Positions 22,480 through 34,299 of a stretch of DNA of 64,000 bases are shown here, in pieces. The stretch comes from Pyxicephalus adspersus (Eukaryota > Chordata > Amphibia > Anura > Pyxicephalidae): assembly GCF_032062135.1 (NCBI RefSeq), contig NC_092859.1, positions 47,845,494-47,909,493 of the forward strand, written 5' to 3'. Position 1 is the first letter of the stretch; the number at the start of each line of letters is the position of its first letter. The notes under the pieces are model-generated. The model worked only from the letters and a program-made list of their open reading frames with translations. It searched no databases and had not been told where the DNA came from. The position numbers were made by a program, and so were the translations under genes.

Positions 22480-23340
22480 CCTAGCCCAGGGGTGTTAGGG
22501 TTAAAAAATGAAGTAAAGCTAGGAGGGGCTGTGCTAGTGTAGAGAGTGAGGTAGGAGGGGATTAAGCATTGGACAAGTTAAAAGGGGTAGGACAGAAGTG
22601 AGAGGCCCTCTTTTGGAAGAAAAAAAGATTCATCGGTATTTAGGTAGGGAGAGGGGCCTCATGGACCAGCTAAGGCTGGCAGCGGCTTCATGTAATGAAA
22701 CCTGGTTGAAATGGTGTAGGTAGGGGGGCTTCTGAACCCCCCTCAGCTATCATAGAAGGGCTGTGCCCTGGGAGGTAGGGGCCTCTAATGTGGCTGAGCC
22801 CTGATACTTTTTCAGGGGTCTGCACAGTCCTGGGGACTCTCTCAGTGGTCCCTTCTGACCAGCCAGCTGGGTCGAACCGGGGCATGCTAGGGGCTTTGGC
22901 TGACAGTGGGCGCAGCCCCTGAGCTACTTATGAAAAGGCTTGGGATTCCTAGGCCTTACCTGAAGCCTGGGACTCGCCTGATGGACCACCGAGCGGACTG
23001 ACTGGAGCTCGGTGGTGGTGGTAATGCATGCTGCTGCCTCTCGGGCACGGTCAGGACCTGGGAAATGCTCCTTTTCATTCAGGCCGTGGAGAAATTCCGG
23101 AACCGGAAGTGACGTCAGTCGGACCAGAAGTGACGGCAGACGGACCAAAAGTGATGTTGGGGAGTGCCTGGCCATATCAGATGGAATCCCTAGCAATGAC
23201 AAGGCCAGGTCTGCTATACACGGAGCTTCCCGGTCGTAGAAGCTTGCTGGTAGTGGTTGTTGTCCACAAGGAGAGCTGGCAGGCCCCAGAGGATCGGGGC
23301 TGCCAGGTAAGTGTGTGGGGGAATTATTCTTAGAGAGGGG
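22480..23340 (+). mobile_element. G-rich segment, probable DIRS-like 5' region
   Basis: GC-rich and sharply distinct from the AT-rich flanks. Contains recurrent G runs, a tandem 'accggaagtgacgtcagtcgg' repeat (23102-23156) and a consensus splice donor (CCAG|GTAAGTGTG at 23305-23317). The phrase order resembles, from memory, GC-rich leader regions of frog DIRS-type retroelements, but no protein domain is present to prove it. It could instead be another retroelement leader or a decayed GC-rich promoter region. Confidence 0.3.
23102..23156 (+). repeat. 21-bp tandem repeat with ETS- and CRE-like sites
   Basis: Two full units and one partial (starts at 23102, 23123, 23144). The first unit contains ccggaagt (ETS-type core) directly joined to tgacgtca (CRE palindrome); the later units are degraded versions. 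Such pairs occur in strong promoters, so this may be a transcriptional control segment of the enclosing element. Confidence 0.6.
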
Positions 23341-23720
23341 GGATAGGTTCAGTCAGAATTTTTGGGGGTGCTGGGGGGGAGGAGGGTCGGTAGTTTAGGC
23401 TGGGCAGGTTTTTCAGGAGTTGTTGTGAGGCCAAGGGGAGCTGCGGGTGGGGGAGTTGAAAAGGGGTACTGAAGGCTCCTGGGGATAGTAGGGGAAGAGG
23501 ATGGGTGGGGGGGTGGTGTTTAGGTGGGTGGGACTCTGCTGTTGGTAGTTCTTCGGCGTGTGGGGGGGTCCACCGGGTGGCTTTTGGGGGGATGCACTGG
23601 CAGGAAATGACCGCGAGAAGATCAGGAAAGGTGGGTATGGGGACAATTTTTTGCACTGTCACCACTGAAGCATTGTAATTGGGGGAGGAGTTCAGGGGGG
23701 TAGAGCGGCGTGAGCAATGG
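23330..23720 (+). repeat. G-run-rich stretch, potential G-quadruplex
   Basis: Many runs of 4-7 G separated by short spacers (for example at 23334-23342, 23364-23381, 23506-23515 and 23563-23570). The minus-strand proline-rich frame across it is simply the complement of these G runs. Confidence 0.6.
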
Positions 23721-23889
23721 GGGTATCTGGGAATTTATCGCACATTATTGGGTTACACACAGTTGGGATTTTGGTGTGATTATTGGGGAATAGCAGCCTG
23801 AACATTGTTTGTGCCTTTTTTTTATTTTGTTATGGTTAAAATGTGGGGGAGGGGCTTAACGGAGGTATGGGGGTGTGGCTGCGTTAGTA
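23721..23889. other. Unassigned G-rich junction
   Basis: Joins the G-run block to the 39-bp array. No repeat unit or coding region is evident. Confidence 0.3.
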
Positions 23890-25115
23890 ATGGGGGACCA
23901 TCGACTCTATTTCTCCCCGGTGGCAACACTGAGGACGGTATGCATTATTACTCCCTGGTATCAGTACTGTGGGATGGTATACTCTATTTCCCTCAGGTGT
24001 CAGTAATGTGGGATGGCATACACTGTTTCTCTAGGGTGTCGCTATGGTGAGACGGTGTTTGCTATTGCTCCCTGGTGCCAGTACTGTGAGATGGTATACA
24101 CTAATTCTCCCATGTGTCATTGCTGTGGGATGGTATTTGCTATTACTTCCTGGTGTTACTGTTGTGGAATGGTATACGCTTTTTCTCCCAGGTGTCAGTA
24201 CGGCGGATGGTATTTGCTATTACTCCCTGGGGTCAGTGCCGTTGGAAGGTGTACTCTTTTACTCGCTGGTGTCAGTACAGTGAGCTGGGATTCGTTATTA
24301 CTCCCTAGTCTCAGTACTGTGGGTATGGTATTTGCTGTTACTCCTGGGTGTTGGTAATGTGGGATGTTGTACACTGTTTCTTCAAGTTGTCAGGATTGGG
24401 GGATGGTATGCTGTAGGCTGTATTACTCCTTGGTGTCAGTACTGTGGGTTGGGTATACACTGTTTCTCCTAGTTGTCAGTACTGGGGGGTGGTATACTTT
24501 TACTCCCTTATGTCAGTGCTGTGGGTTGGTATACACTTTTTCTCCCAGGTGTCAGTTCGGTGGGATGATATTTGCTGTTACTCCCTAGTGTCAGTGCTGT
24601 GGGATAGTATACACTATTTTTCCCAGGTGTTGGTACAGTGGGATGGTATACTCTTACTCCCTGGTGTCATTACCGTGGGATGGTATACTCTATTACTACC
24701 TGGTTCAGTGCTGTGGGATAGAATACACTGTTTCTCACTGGTGTTGGTACAGTGGGATGCTTTACGCGATTTCTCCTGGGTGTCAGTAAAGTAGGATGGT
24801 ATAGCCTAATATTCCCTGGTGTCAGCGCAGTGAGATGGTTTATGCTATTTCTCCTAGGTGTCAGTAAATTGGGATGGTATACCCTATTACTCCCTGGTGT
24901 CAGTGCTGTGGTGATGGTATAAACCATTTCCCCCAGGTGTCGGTACAGAGGGATGGTATATTCGATTACTCCCTGGTATCAGTAATGTGTAATAGTGTAT
25001 AGTATACGTTATTGATCTTTGCAGGATGGTTTTGGGTACGGGTATGCTCTGTTACTTCCTTGTGTTGGTACAGTGGGATGGTATGCTTTGTTCTTCCTTA
25101 TTGTCAGTGGTCAGG
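23890..25115 (+). repeat. 39-bp minisatellite, about 30 units
   Basis: Units follow 'tgtcagtactgtgggatgg' plus either 'tatacactntttctcccagg' or 'tatttgctattactccctgg', giving 39 bp per unit. For the first half the two variants alternate often, making a 78-bp dimer. Spacing is regular with few indels, while substitutions are common. Because 39 is a multiple of three, all frames look open over long distances (up to 116 codons), but there is no start context, splice structure or peptide conservation to suggest coding. Confidence 0.85.
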
Positions 25116-25870
25116 ACCATTTTGGGTAGTGCTACATCATGTGTGGGCTACATCAAGTTTGTGGCAGGTGAGCGGCCCCTTGGCATGGTAGGGCTTTATG
25201 CCAGGGTGGGCCATGATTTGGGTAATGTTCCAAGTAGGACATGTATGGTGCTGTTAAGCTGGTTTTCGAGGTGGCGGCTGGAGTGACCTGGTGTTGCGAT
25301 CTGGTCAGTTACAGTGGCCAGGACCATTTTGGACGGGTGCCTGCTTAATGGAACGGTTCAACACAGCTCGGAGTATGGTGAATATTGCAGTGGGTCATTT
25401 TGGCGGCCTGGAATGAAGGTAGACTAATTGGCATGCTGGAATCCAACAAGCTCGGCAAGTGTGGAGGTAGCGCTCAGGTGTAAGGTTTCAGGGGTTGGGG
25501 TCTTGGAAGACAAGGATCCAGTGCGTGGTAAAGTGGTGGATTTTGGCAGGGGGGATCCTCTTTGGTGGGGTCTCCCCTTTATGGGAGTTTGGAGTTTGAT
25601 AAAACTATGGATATTGGGCTTATGGTTATGTACTATTAAAAGAGGGGGAATTAGGGTGGTGGTTAATTAGGTTATGTTCAATGTAATATGTTGCTGTTAT
25701 ATAATCCCAGTTTATTGATAATAATATTAATAATGGTGTGTTATGTTATGTTAATGTATGCTTGCATTTCAAAAGTGTAAAATGTATTTATTTGTCATTT
25801 ATTTTTTATTGGATATTTGTTTGTTAATTTATTTAATAGTGGTTAAATAAACGGCTGCTTGCCAGTCAAT
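25116..25870 (+). mobile_element. Probable DIRS-like 3' region
   Basis: Follows the minisatellite with GC-rich sequence carrying two 'caggaccattttgg' direct repeats (25111-25124 and 25319-25332) and 'ggggatcctctttggtggggtctcccc'-type sequence (25551-25577), then becomes T/A-rich and ends near 'ggttaaataaacggctgcttgcc'. By recollection this resembles the last coding and 3' untranslated part of frog DIRS elements on the plus strand. No intact domain is readable, so the assignment is tentative. Confidence 0.35.
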
Positions 25871-26070
25871 TTAAATCCAAGATTGATGTTTGGGTATTTA
25901 ATGTTGGGGGAGTGGTGGGTAAGCAGGTGGGGGGGCTGGGGGAGGTGGAGGCTCTGATGGGGTGATAAAGGATGGGCTAGAAGGTCCGAGCTACCCTGGT
26001 CATGAACATTCACTGTACATTCCTTTGGAGGTCCTACTTGCTCATCCCTCTTCCCCTCTCCAAAAAACAG
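25871..26070 (+). other. G-rich tail of the composite
   Basis: G runs at 25905-25910 and 25929-25935, then the composition returns to the window average. Could be the terminal repeat of the composite or adjacent sequence. Confidence 0.3.
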
Positions 26071-26842
26071 AACAGCACTGTGCACATCTGTTACTGGAAA
26101 GGGTTATAAAAGAATGATGGGTAGCTGAATATTGCAGCACATTTTATCTTCTAATTGGCTATTTATTTTAACTTTCCTAAAATTGGCACCAGTTCTGCTT
26201 TACAGTTCATTTAAACTCCAAATATTTGGTGTAAGGCCTTTATCCTGCGAATAGCTAAGGCCTTACTAGCAGAAAACCTTTCACCTAGCACCATGACCTT
26301 AAATATAAATGACACGTTTTTGTGCTTCCAATTTGCCAACATTTTAAGTAGGGAGAAGGGATTTGCTGAATCAAGTAAACAACAGTTTAAGAAGTTTGAT
26401 TTTGTGTATAGCTTTGTTGTGTAGTGTAGCTGGCAACATGAGTGGGTAATATTGAGTACTTGACATTATCATATACAGTATTACAGGTGATTTTTATATA
26501 CTTACATCTTGGTAAAGCAGAGATACTCTTACCTCCCCTCAGAGACTTGGCAGCATCAAGTGACTTGAATATACAGTCATTGTTTCATGCATAGTTTACT
26601 TTATTTGTTGTTATATGTACTGATTTCTTTGCACAGGTTAAAAATTAATTTTAAAATTTGTAGGCATAATGTATGCAAAATACCCTATAAATATGGTCAC
26701 ACCACCCTATCATGTTTGCAACAATTTAATAATATAGGTGTGTAAAACTCTGACTGAAGAAGACAAACCTCTCCTGATCTAAACAACAATAAAGATATGC
26801 TAATGATGGCATGACCTAGAGAACAAAAATATAAGAACTAGG
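26071..26842. other. AT-rich sequence, no gene seen
   Basis: No recognised features. Confidence 0.5.
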
Positions 26843-28230
26843 CTTAGACTATGTTCACACCTGCGGTTTTGCAAGGCATTTTAGGCATTGCAGAAAAATT
26901 GTTTCCATTAAAAGGAATTTGTTTTGGTGCCTTGCTGCCTCCATATATTTGAATTGAACCTTGAATTATAACCCTGAAACTTAGAAATCCTTGAGACAGG
27001 AACTAACCGTCTTACTTTCCCTCATGCACACTTTGAGACAAGATGGCCAAAGGAATTGACGATGCTGTGCTGGCTGAACTGGTGCATATCCAAGTGGCAA
27101 AAAGGGACAATGTCAGAGGTGGCGGTTAAAAACTTAAAAGGTCTCCAAACTCCTTGTTTTGGGGTTCCCCATGAGATGACAGTACTGGGCAGAAAAGCAG
27201 TGGCCACCCAGGGAACTTTAACTAAGGGTAAAGCATACCTAAACTCAAGATTTTCACTTTCCGTAAAAGGGTAGACAACCCTTAAATGTAAGGGGAAAAT
27301 GGCATTTATTTTTTTAAGTGCAACACCTCCCCTGAATGGGAGCGCAGAGCCTCCCGTGATACCTACATCACGCATCCTGGGTTGGTCTGGGTGTTCCTTC
27401 TGCGCATGCCCCACTCTCAGACATGCGCAGAAGGGGCATTTTTTCTATTAAGGGAAGGAGATGCCAATCTCACGCCAGCGCAGTGGTATCGGCTCTCTTT
27501 TTTTCCTGCCTTGCAGTGGGCTACATCACCCGATCTCACACCTACGCAGTGCGAGATCGGGTGACGTGCCAAGAAGACTGAGGAAGAAAGGGGACTGAAG
27601 ATGGCAGGGCCCGATGCTTCCTCAGTGCCGGGACGAAGAGGAATTCCAGGACGATGCAGGACCGGATTGCAGGAAGCACCAGCTCCATCGAAGGATCTGC
27701 AGGATTAAAGGTAATTGTAATTTTTTTGTTTTCGGGTTGGTTCCGCTTTAACTGATAACAGGGACTGTTGATCCAGGGAACATCCAATTACCCCATGGAA
27801 TCAGGAAGGATTTGTATTCCCCTGCAAATTGTACCAGGGTTTTTTTTGCCTTCCTCTGGATCAATTATGTCCATAGGGTTTCATATCTGGGATATGTTTA
27901 TTTCCTTAGTGGTTGAACTTCACTTTTTTCAACCTAACTATGTAACTGCAATTGTACTGTGTGAGTATTGATGCCATCTAGTGGTAGCTGTTGGAATTAC
28001 ATTATTTGTGGCCATGAAATTGCAAAGCTTCCCTGGGACACCATGATGACATCTGGAAAGCGCTACTGAGGTGGTGAAATTGGGACAGTTGGGAGCTATG
28101 CTGGTATGAACCCCAAACCTCCCACCCCCCAGAGCTATGGGGCATAAGCAATCACAACTATATAAATACCACCTGTGTCCAAGAACAATAATGCCTGCAT
28201 TTATTACTGTAGGTGTGAACGTACTCTGAG
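26843..28230. mobile_element. Possible nested element with 22-bp inverted ends
   Basis: The left end 26843-26864 (cttagactatgttcacacctgc) and the right end 28209-28230 are inverted complements at 18 of 22 positions. A family D repeat sits inside at about 27210-27765. The pairing may be genuine (a non-autonomous DNA element later invaded) or a coincidence between two separate elements that share the 'gttcacacct' end. No transposase is present. Confidence 0.4.
27210..27765. mobile_element. Interspersed repeat, family D, copy 1
   Basis: Shares 'acctaaactcaagattttcac', 'gtaaaagggtagacaaccctt' and a 'gcctcccgtgatacctacatcacgcatcctgg' palindrome-like core with 41572-41770, and the core alone with 34500-34600 and 55640-56060. 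Also carries complementary 'cgatctcacacctacgcagt'/'gtgcgagatcggg' arms and a GAAGATGGC motif at 27597. It has no coding capacity. The frames on either strand are incidental. Confidence 0.5.
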
Positions 28231-30120
28231 TCTTCTGCATGCTTGCCATAATAAAGGTGACCTAACAGACATCTGTACACATGTTCTTTTATTCCACATA
28301 CCACACTGCCTGTTCATAGAACTAAAGCTATGGCTAAAAAAGTGAAACTGATAGGGATAGGCAACTAATCAATGCCATTTTTCGGTTCCTTAGTTTTGGC
28401 ATTGGGTTATAAGTAGTGGGGAATCATTAGCTTGATGGACCCGGAGGGAATTGTCCAAGTATAAGGTATTTGTCAGCTTCTTTTTTCCTTTCTTTGTAGC
28501 AGATAGGGGGGTATGGCCTAAAAATACCTTCTGAGTTTGGATCAACCTTAAACTAGAACTGTAGTGAAAGAGAAATGGAGACGGATGTTGTTTTCTGTGA
28601 CAAGTAGGCATCCTGAATTTTCAAATGCTTACAGTGGGAATATTTTAATACTTATTTTCCTAAAATACTTAACATTCTCCTTACTGTTAGGCTTAGGCTA
28701 TATATTTAATGCAAGCAGGTGTGTAAACCTCATAGTACACAGGACATGCATACTAAAATATATGTGTCCTAAAATATTAGCTTTATTTTGAGTTTGACCA
28801 GTTACTATGGGCAAAAGCTTTACTTTTCTTTTACTTTCACAATTTAAAGCTAGTTCAGTAACATTTGTCTCTTTTCATCGGGTTATTTCTCTAGCATGCT
28901 GAGAAACCTTTTGTTTTCAATTACAAATCATATCAAAGCCATAAGACTTGTCTCCTGCAGTAGTGAAAAAATGAATACTCTTTAACTTGCTGATACATGT
29001 CTTCTCCAATCTGAAAGCTGGCTGGTGGTCAGTTATTTGATAGATCTACATCAGCTGCTCATTTGGAAAGTAAATTGTGACTACTTTAAAAAGTTGTACG
29101 TTTTTTTCAAATTTCCTAAATTAACATAGCCAAGATAAAAGGATTTAGGTTTAAGTACAAATATGTTATAAACAGTAAAATAAGTTTATTTTGGTTTAAA
29201 AAAATCATACTTAGCAGTTTTGTGTTGATAAAGTTAAGTGATCTATAGAATTTAATCTTCTTTCCCTGTAAAAAACAAAACAAAAACATTCATGAATTAA
29301 AGTGAAAAATTCACACGAGTAGAACATTTGTCTTTTTGCTTTCTATCCTAGTCTATAGAATACAGATTAGTATAAAGAAATAATACCTCACTGAACTGTA
29401 AAAATAGGATATTAAGGACCAAGTGACAGGAAGCCAAAGATTAGATTTACAGCATTATGGCTCCAACAAAGTAAAGAGACGTGATTGGAATAAAAAAGAA
29501 AAGCCCATGGATTTGTCATTTTTATTTATCATGTAGTAAGTACTTCAATATTTGTAAACTGTAAATTATTATTTGAATCTAATTGAATATCTTGTTTTTT
29601 TATCTTAGGCCACAAATTATTTCTCTTGACATAGTTGACATTTCTCTTGACATAGTAACATAGTTACTAATTATTTGTAAAATTCTGATAAACTTGTACC
29701 ATACACACATAAAGCTAACAAACCCATTTAGTCAGATTTCAGTTTATTAGTGATGTATCTCCTAAAGATTCACTGGAGAATGTACTCCAGTTAGTTCTCC
29801 AGTGAATTAAGGAAAAGAATAGGTGAATTTATATGTCTGACATTCACTGGATAAATCTCAACAAATGTAATCTTGATAGGTTGAATGATATTAAAATAAA
29901 CTAGTTTTTATTTTCAAACTCTCTGGTAAATTTAGTGGGCAAACATAGCTGGAGAGCATAGCGTGGCAAAAGTATCCTGATACCAAATGTTTAGGTTGTT
30001 ACAAGCCAAAGTGAGATTTTAGCAACAAAGGGTTATTGTATTTTCCTAATGAAATATGTTTGAAAAGAAGTTCGTGGTATTTTTTATTAAACATAAACCT
30101 CTTTAAAAAACAAACACAAT
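28231..30120. other. AT-rich sequence, no gene seen
   Basis: Unique sequence. A small duplication 'atttctcttgacatagt' occurs twice at about 29617-29657. No coding region recognised. Confidence 0.5.
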
Positions 30121-31748
30121 TAAAAATTGTGTGCCCCTTTCAAAACTTTATCCAGGCATAAAACCTGGCTGGGCTAAAAAAAGGGGGCAGCAAGCCTCTT
30201 ACTTCCTGGCCATAATAGGACTCACTGGCTGGCTTGTAAAGGAGGGGACCAATGCGTGTGTAGTTTATTTAGGGCAGGGAAGCCTCATTCCTATGACCCG
30301 TGCTTCAAAAAACTGTAGGAATTAAATTAGTTACAACCTGAAATTCCTCTTTAATAGAGCCCCAGATATCCACCCCTTTACCCAAGGTATTAAGTACAGG
30401 GGTATATTCCCAGGAAGAGTAACTGAAACCTAGAAATAAACACACCACACACAATTAACATTTTTTAAAAAGTCAGTATTTTTTTAACTAATATTTACTT
30501 TTGCAGGGTCCAGCTATGTCCAAACATGTTATGCAGTGTTTTGGACCAGCAGCAACAGCTCTGAGGAATAAAGAACATAAAAAAACCTAAATATTTATAT
30601 AAATTTATATATACTTTATGTGCTACACATGTTATATACAATGTCAAATGGGGGAATAATATATGAACATTGTGCAAACATTGGCAACATTATCTACATG
30701 CATAGTCATAAATAGGACAATTAGTAATATAAAGTATTCACAATTTAAAAACATATGATATGATACTACCATTAGATGAAATTTGTTCATAGGTGAATAT
30801 GGGAAAAACAGGGTAAGAAAAGAAATGGCATGGACTAGTTAGGACAGTATAGGAAAAGCACAATCCTTAGGTCTCCAACCTCAACCAACCTAAAAACCCT
30901 CCCAGCCTGCTATGTAGACAGCTGTCAGGATTTTATGTTAGGGTGGGGGTTTGTTGAAGATAGGCACAATTCTTTTTTTAATGTTTTTGTTTAACAGTTC
31001 CTCATTTTACAGGCATGTAAAGCTTGTCAGATATTTCTGTATCACCATAGAATACACAATACAAGACTATCTGTCAGAAGATGTTACTAATCATAAGGTT
31101 CTTCTGATCAGGAATAGATCACCAACGAGACAGACTCACAAGGCACAAATATCTAAACTGTGCTTCCATTTGGTCTTTTCATAATAAACGTGCAACTTTC
31201 ATCAAGGGGCATAGGACAAGGAATATGCATCCATGCTAGCCATTGTGGGCACCCATTGTATTCAGTGATCTTTACCATAAGGAAATCAGTCTGTACACTG
31301 TATACTGACTTGGCTCCTGTACCACAAGACACAAATATCTACTTCTGCCAACAGACTTCATACTATTTTATTAAGGAAGAGGGTGTTCTTTAGCTTTGTG
31401 CTTTTCTTTGCCTATGCATTAACACACGTGTATTGTTTAATCCTAGCTTGTAAATGTTAAATCTGAAAGGTGCTACATTCATCAAAGCATTTAACAAGCT
31501 AGGTGCAGCTTTCTGAGAACAATTTAAACACTATAAAGCCCCAGTTTAGGATTTAACAAGTCTTAGTAACTTCAAAAGTCATTTCCAATATCATGTCTGT
31601 AGCATAAGCAGATGCATATTGCACAATCACAGGCCACTGTTGTCACCATCACCAAGAAACCAGAAATTACATTTAGCTATTGCTGGATTCGACTTTTTTT
31701 CTACAGCAAGTGTCTGAAAGATTGGCAAATCTGATATGCAGACATCCT
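30121..31748. other. Unassigned, no gene seen
   Basis: The interval 30130-30350 is slightly GC-richer and may be an old repeat; the rest is unique AT-rich DNA. Nothing is assignable. Confidence 0.45.
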
Positions 31749-31885
31749 AGATTGTAAGCTCTTCGGGGCAGGGTCCTTTCCTCCACCTGTGTCACTGTGT
31801 TGACCTGTGTCAACCCCTATTTAATGTACAAAGGTTCGTAATATGTTGGCGCTGTATAAATCATGTTTAATATTTATACTAATAA
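31749..31885 (+). mobile_element. L2-type LINE 3' tail
   Basis: 'agattgtaagctcttcggggcagggtcc' then 'caacccctatttaatgtaca' and 'aatatgttggcgctgtataaat', ending in AT-rich (taataat) sequence. The same series appears, complemented, at the 3' end of the LINE at 49070-50717. It is an extremely 5'-truncated insertion with no coding part. Confidence 0.7.
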
Positions 31886-32064
31886 TATGTGTGACCCTGG
31901 GTGACCCAGCAAGCCTGAAATGGATCTGGCCCAGGAATCAAAACTATTGCTAACAAATAGCAAATTACTTTTAAGAAATCCATTCCAGGTTTGCTGGATC
32001 ACCCAGCTTCACTGATGAAAGTGTATTCCCTCCAGCCTTGGAGAGCTTTAATAAATAAGGCACA
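31886..32064. mobile_element. Hairpin MITE, family B, copy 2
   Basis: Left end truncated by the LINE tail. Has the inner arms 'gggtgacccagca' / 'tgctggatcaccca', the central palindrome 'atttgctatttgttagc' (in complement) and the right end 'ttggagagctttaataaa'. Confidence 0.7.
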
Positions 32065-33014
32065 TGGTGCTGAATGTCCCCCCCTCCCCCCTCGAGGGCT
32101 CTTGTCTACAGACATCTTCATTTGCCAAGCCAAAATGACATAACTCCTGCATGGGAGTTCTTTCAATTCTGACAACTGAGCTGCACACATCCATTCACCA
32201 GGAAATTGCAAACAGGAAGGTGAGTTTGGCTTATTGCAGAAGAGACAAGAGACATGGCATGTCACTTGTACAATAAAGAGCTTCCTTTTTTGAAATTTTT
32301 AGTTATAAAGTTTGAATTCCCCTTTAAGGAATTCTAGTATCAAGTTTTCATTTAGATTCTTTGCTCAGCTCTCATCAGAAGTTCAAATGTGTACTGCACT
32401 ACTCATACTGTTTAGTCAACCATTAAAGCTGTAGGAAAGAGTGCTGCTCCAGGGCTACAGTCAGATTTATTGTTTGTTAGATTAGATTGATTTATTAAAT
32501 TACAAGTTCTAAATGAATTCACTGAATAAAAGAAAATGTGTGTTAAACATAGCATGCAATAGGATGTCTGTTTCAATTACGTAACAAAAAGTTTAATGCA
32601 ATGGGCAACACTTATATTTTCCTTTCTTTCAGTTTTATAAAGTATACTTCATATATATGCCTCATAAAGGAAAAGGGTAGGATGCGGAATGTATGTTGTA
32701 ATGAAAGTTACTGCCTAGAAAACCAGTAATTTAATGTTTCCCCACCCCCATGTTTATGCTCCCAAACAGTGCCCGGGCCCTCTTCTTGTTAGGTCCTCAC
32801 TTAGCAGTGGATTATGCATAAAGTACTGCTAATGCGACAGTATCAATATGCTGTGAGTGCAGGGTGATACACTTACTGGCAAGGCCATAAGCCTTGCATT
32901 TATAGCCTTTTCTGGAAGGTTGAGGACATTTTGTAGTGAAGAGGAGGTACTGCAATGAACAGTTTAAATTGAAGGTAAGTATAGAATTTGGGGTTTTATT
33001 AGGAGAATCTCTCT
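32065..33014. other. Unassigned, no gene seen
   Basis: Contains a donor-like 'gaaggtaagtat' at 32971-32982 without a plausible exon ahead of it, and a short 'attgcagaagagacaagaga' phrase (32234-32252) shared with family C ends. Confidence 0.45.
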
Positions 33015-33245
33015 CATTCGGTCTAATTTATTAAAGCACTCCAAGGCAAAAGGATATATTTTCACCAGTGAAGCTAGGTGACAAGCAAATCTGAAATGGA
33101 TCTGGTCCAGGACTGAAAACATTTGCTAACAAATATCAAATGACTTTTAAGAAATCCATTCCAGATTTGCTGGATCACCCAGGTTTACTGATGAAAGTGT
33201 ATCCTCTTCAGTCTTGAGGCCTGAGAGTTTTAATAAATCAGGCCC
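33015..33245. mobile_element. Hairpin MITE, family B, copy 3
   Basis: Nearly complete: left end 'gtctaatttattaaagca', inner arms with 'ggatctggtccagg', the palindromic 'ttgctaacaaatatcaaa' centre, and right end 'gttttaataaatcaggccc'. Confidence 0.75.
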
Positions 33246-33639
33246 ATTAGATCATAGCATACTTAATTAGAATGTGCTTTTTTTAACTAAGACTTATATT
33301 CCTTAACATGTACATTGGCATAGGAGCTAAATGTTTAAAGAATGTATGTGTAGGTTCCTCTCTGATGCATACATACTTTTTTCTTTTATTGGTAGCCATA
33401 TTCATGGGACATTCCAACTTTTTTTGAATTCACAAGTTTATTCAGGTTTCTGTAAACCTACACACATGACAAAACAGCAAACATACACCCAAAATATGTT
33501 GATGTTAATAAATAAATCTTAAAATGATAATGACAATAATAACAGATTACCCTAACTCCTCAAAACAGAGTTTTCTTTGCACCCCATAGCTCTAGTCATC
33601 AACTAGACAGCAAAGTTAAACAAAATGTGACTAGGCAGC
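33246..33639. other. Unassigned AT-rich sequence
   Basis: No features recognised. Confidence 0.5.
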
Positions 33640-33975
33640 TTTTTCATTGCAGAAGGCTCATGCAATAAAAAAGGGTTAACCTGCTTGATCGCAATTTTTC
33701 AAATACACCAGACCTGTTCATGCTTTGTTGCAGCCACCGCCATCTTCTTTCTTCTGTTGTTCCTGGTTCCAATGTTTAGCCATCCTAATTTTCTGTGCTT
33801 AGCTGATGTAATTCTCGCAAATTTGCACCAGAATTCATTCAGTCCTGGTGGCCCTGGGTGATGCCACGATAAAAGATATCATCCTAGCATAATATGCTAA
33901 GTGTAGCATTTTTCAGAAGATAGCAATCAGGCAGGCAAGCATGGTAAATTATAGAAGTGACATTACCTGGAACTT
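33640..33975. mobile_element. Interspersed repeat, family C, copy 2
   Basis: Same block order as 16950-17295, including 'taacctgcttgatcgcaattttt', 'gccaccgccatcttctt' and 'caatcaggcaggcaagcatgg'. Substitutions are frequent. No coding capacity. Confidence 0.5.
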
Positions 33976-34299
33976 TAGTTCTACTTCAAGTTTGACACGG
34001 AGGGGACTAACCTACATGTTCTTCCATACTGAGAAGTACAGTAGCTAGGAATTTTCTTCATTCCCGATTCTCAGCTGATCAACAGAAGTGGCAGGGATGA
34101 AAACAAATATGATTGTGCTAGTTGGAGGGTGGTAATAATACGTTTGCCTTAAGAATAGTCATTGCTAATGTGAGCAGAAACTGCCTTGCCTTATCGTGCT
34201 TTATACCAGTCAAGTTTTCCCCAGACATGCTGGACTCTACACAGTTGGGTATGAAATAAAGCCATTGTCCTAATTATTTTGTATGCAGCTTTAGCTTGC
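33976..34299. other. Unassigned sequence
   Basis: No gene or element boundary recognised. Confidence 0.45.

Noticed and set aside
22492..22503. Telomere-like 'gttagggttaa'
   Set aside because: A single unit only. No tandem TTAGGG repeats.
23330..23665. Proline-rich 111-codon minus-strand protein
   Set aside because: It is the complement of G runs. There is no domain and no splice or promoter context.
24013..24794. Overlapping open frames of 114-116 codons as a repeat protein gene
   Set aside because: They arise because the 39-bp satellite unit is a multiple of three. Frame, start codon and residue conservation are absent.
27022..27414. 130-codon minus-strand frame
   Set aside because: Overlaps a dispersed family D repeat. 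Its composition follows the repeat and no protein family is recognised.
32971..32982. Splice donor 'gaaggtaagtat' marking an exon end
   Set aside because: No acceptor or open frame of plausible size precedes it, and isolated donor matches are common.
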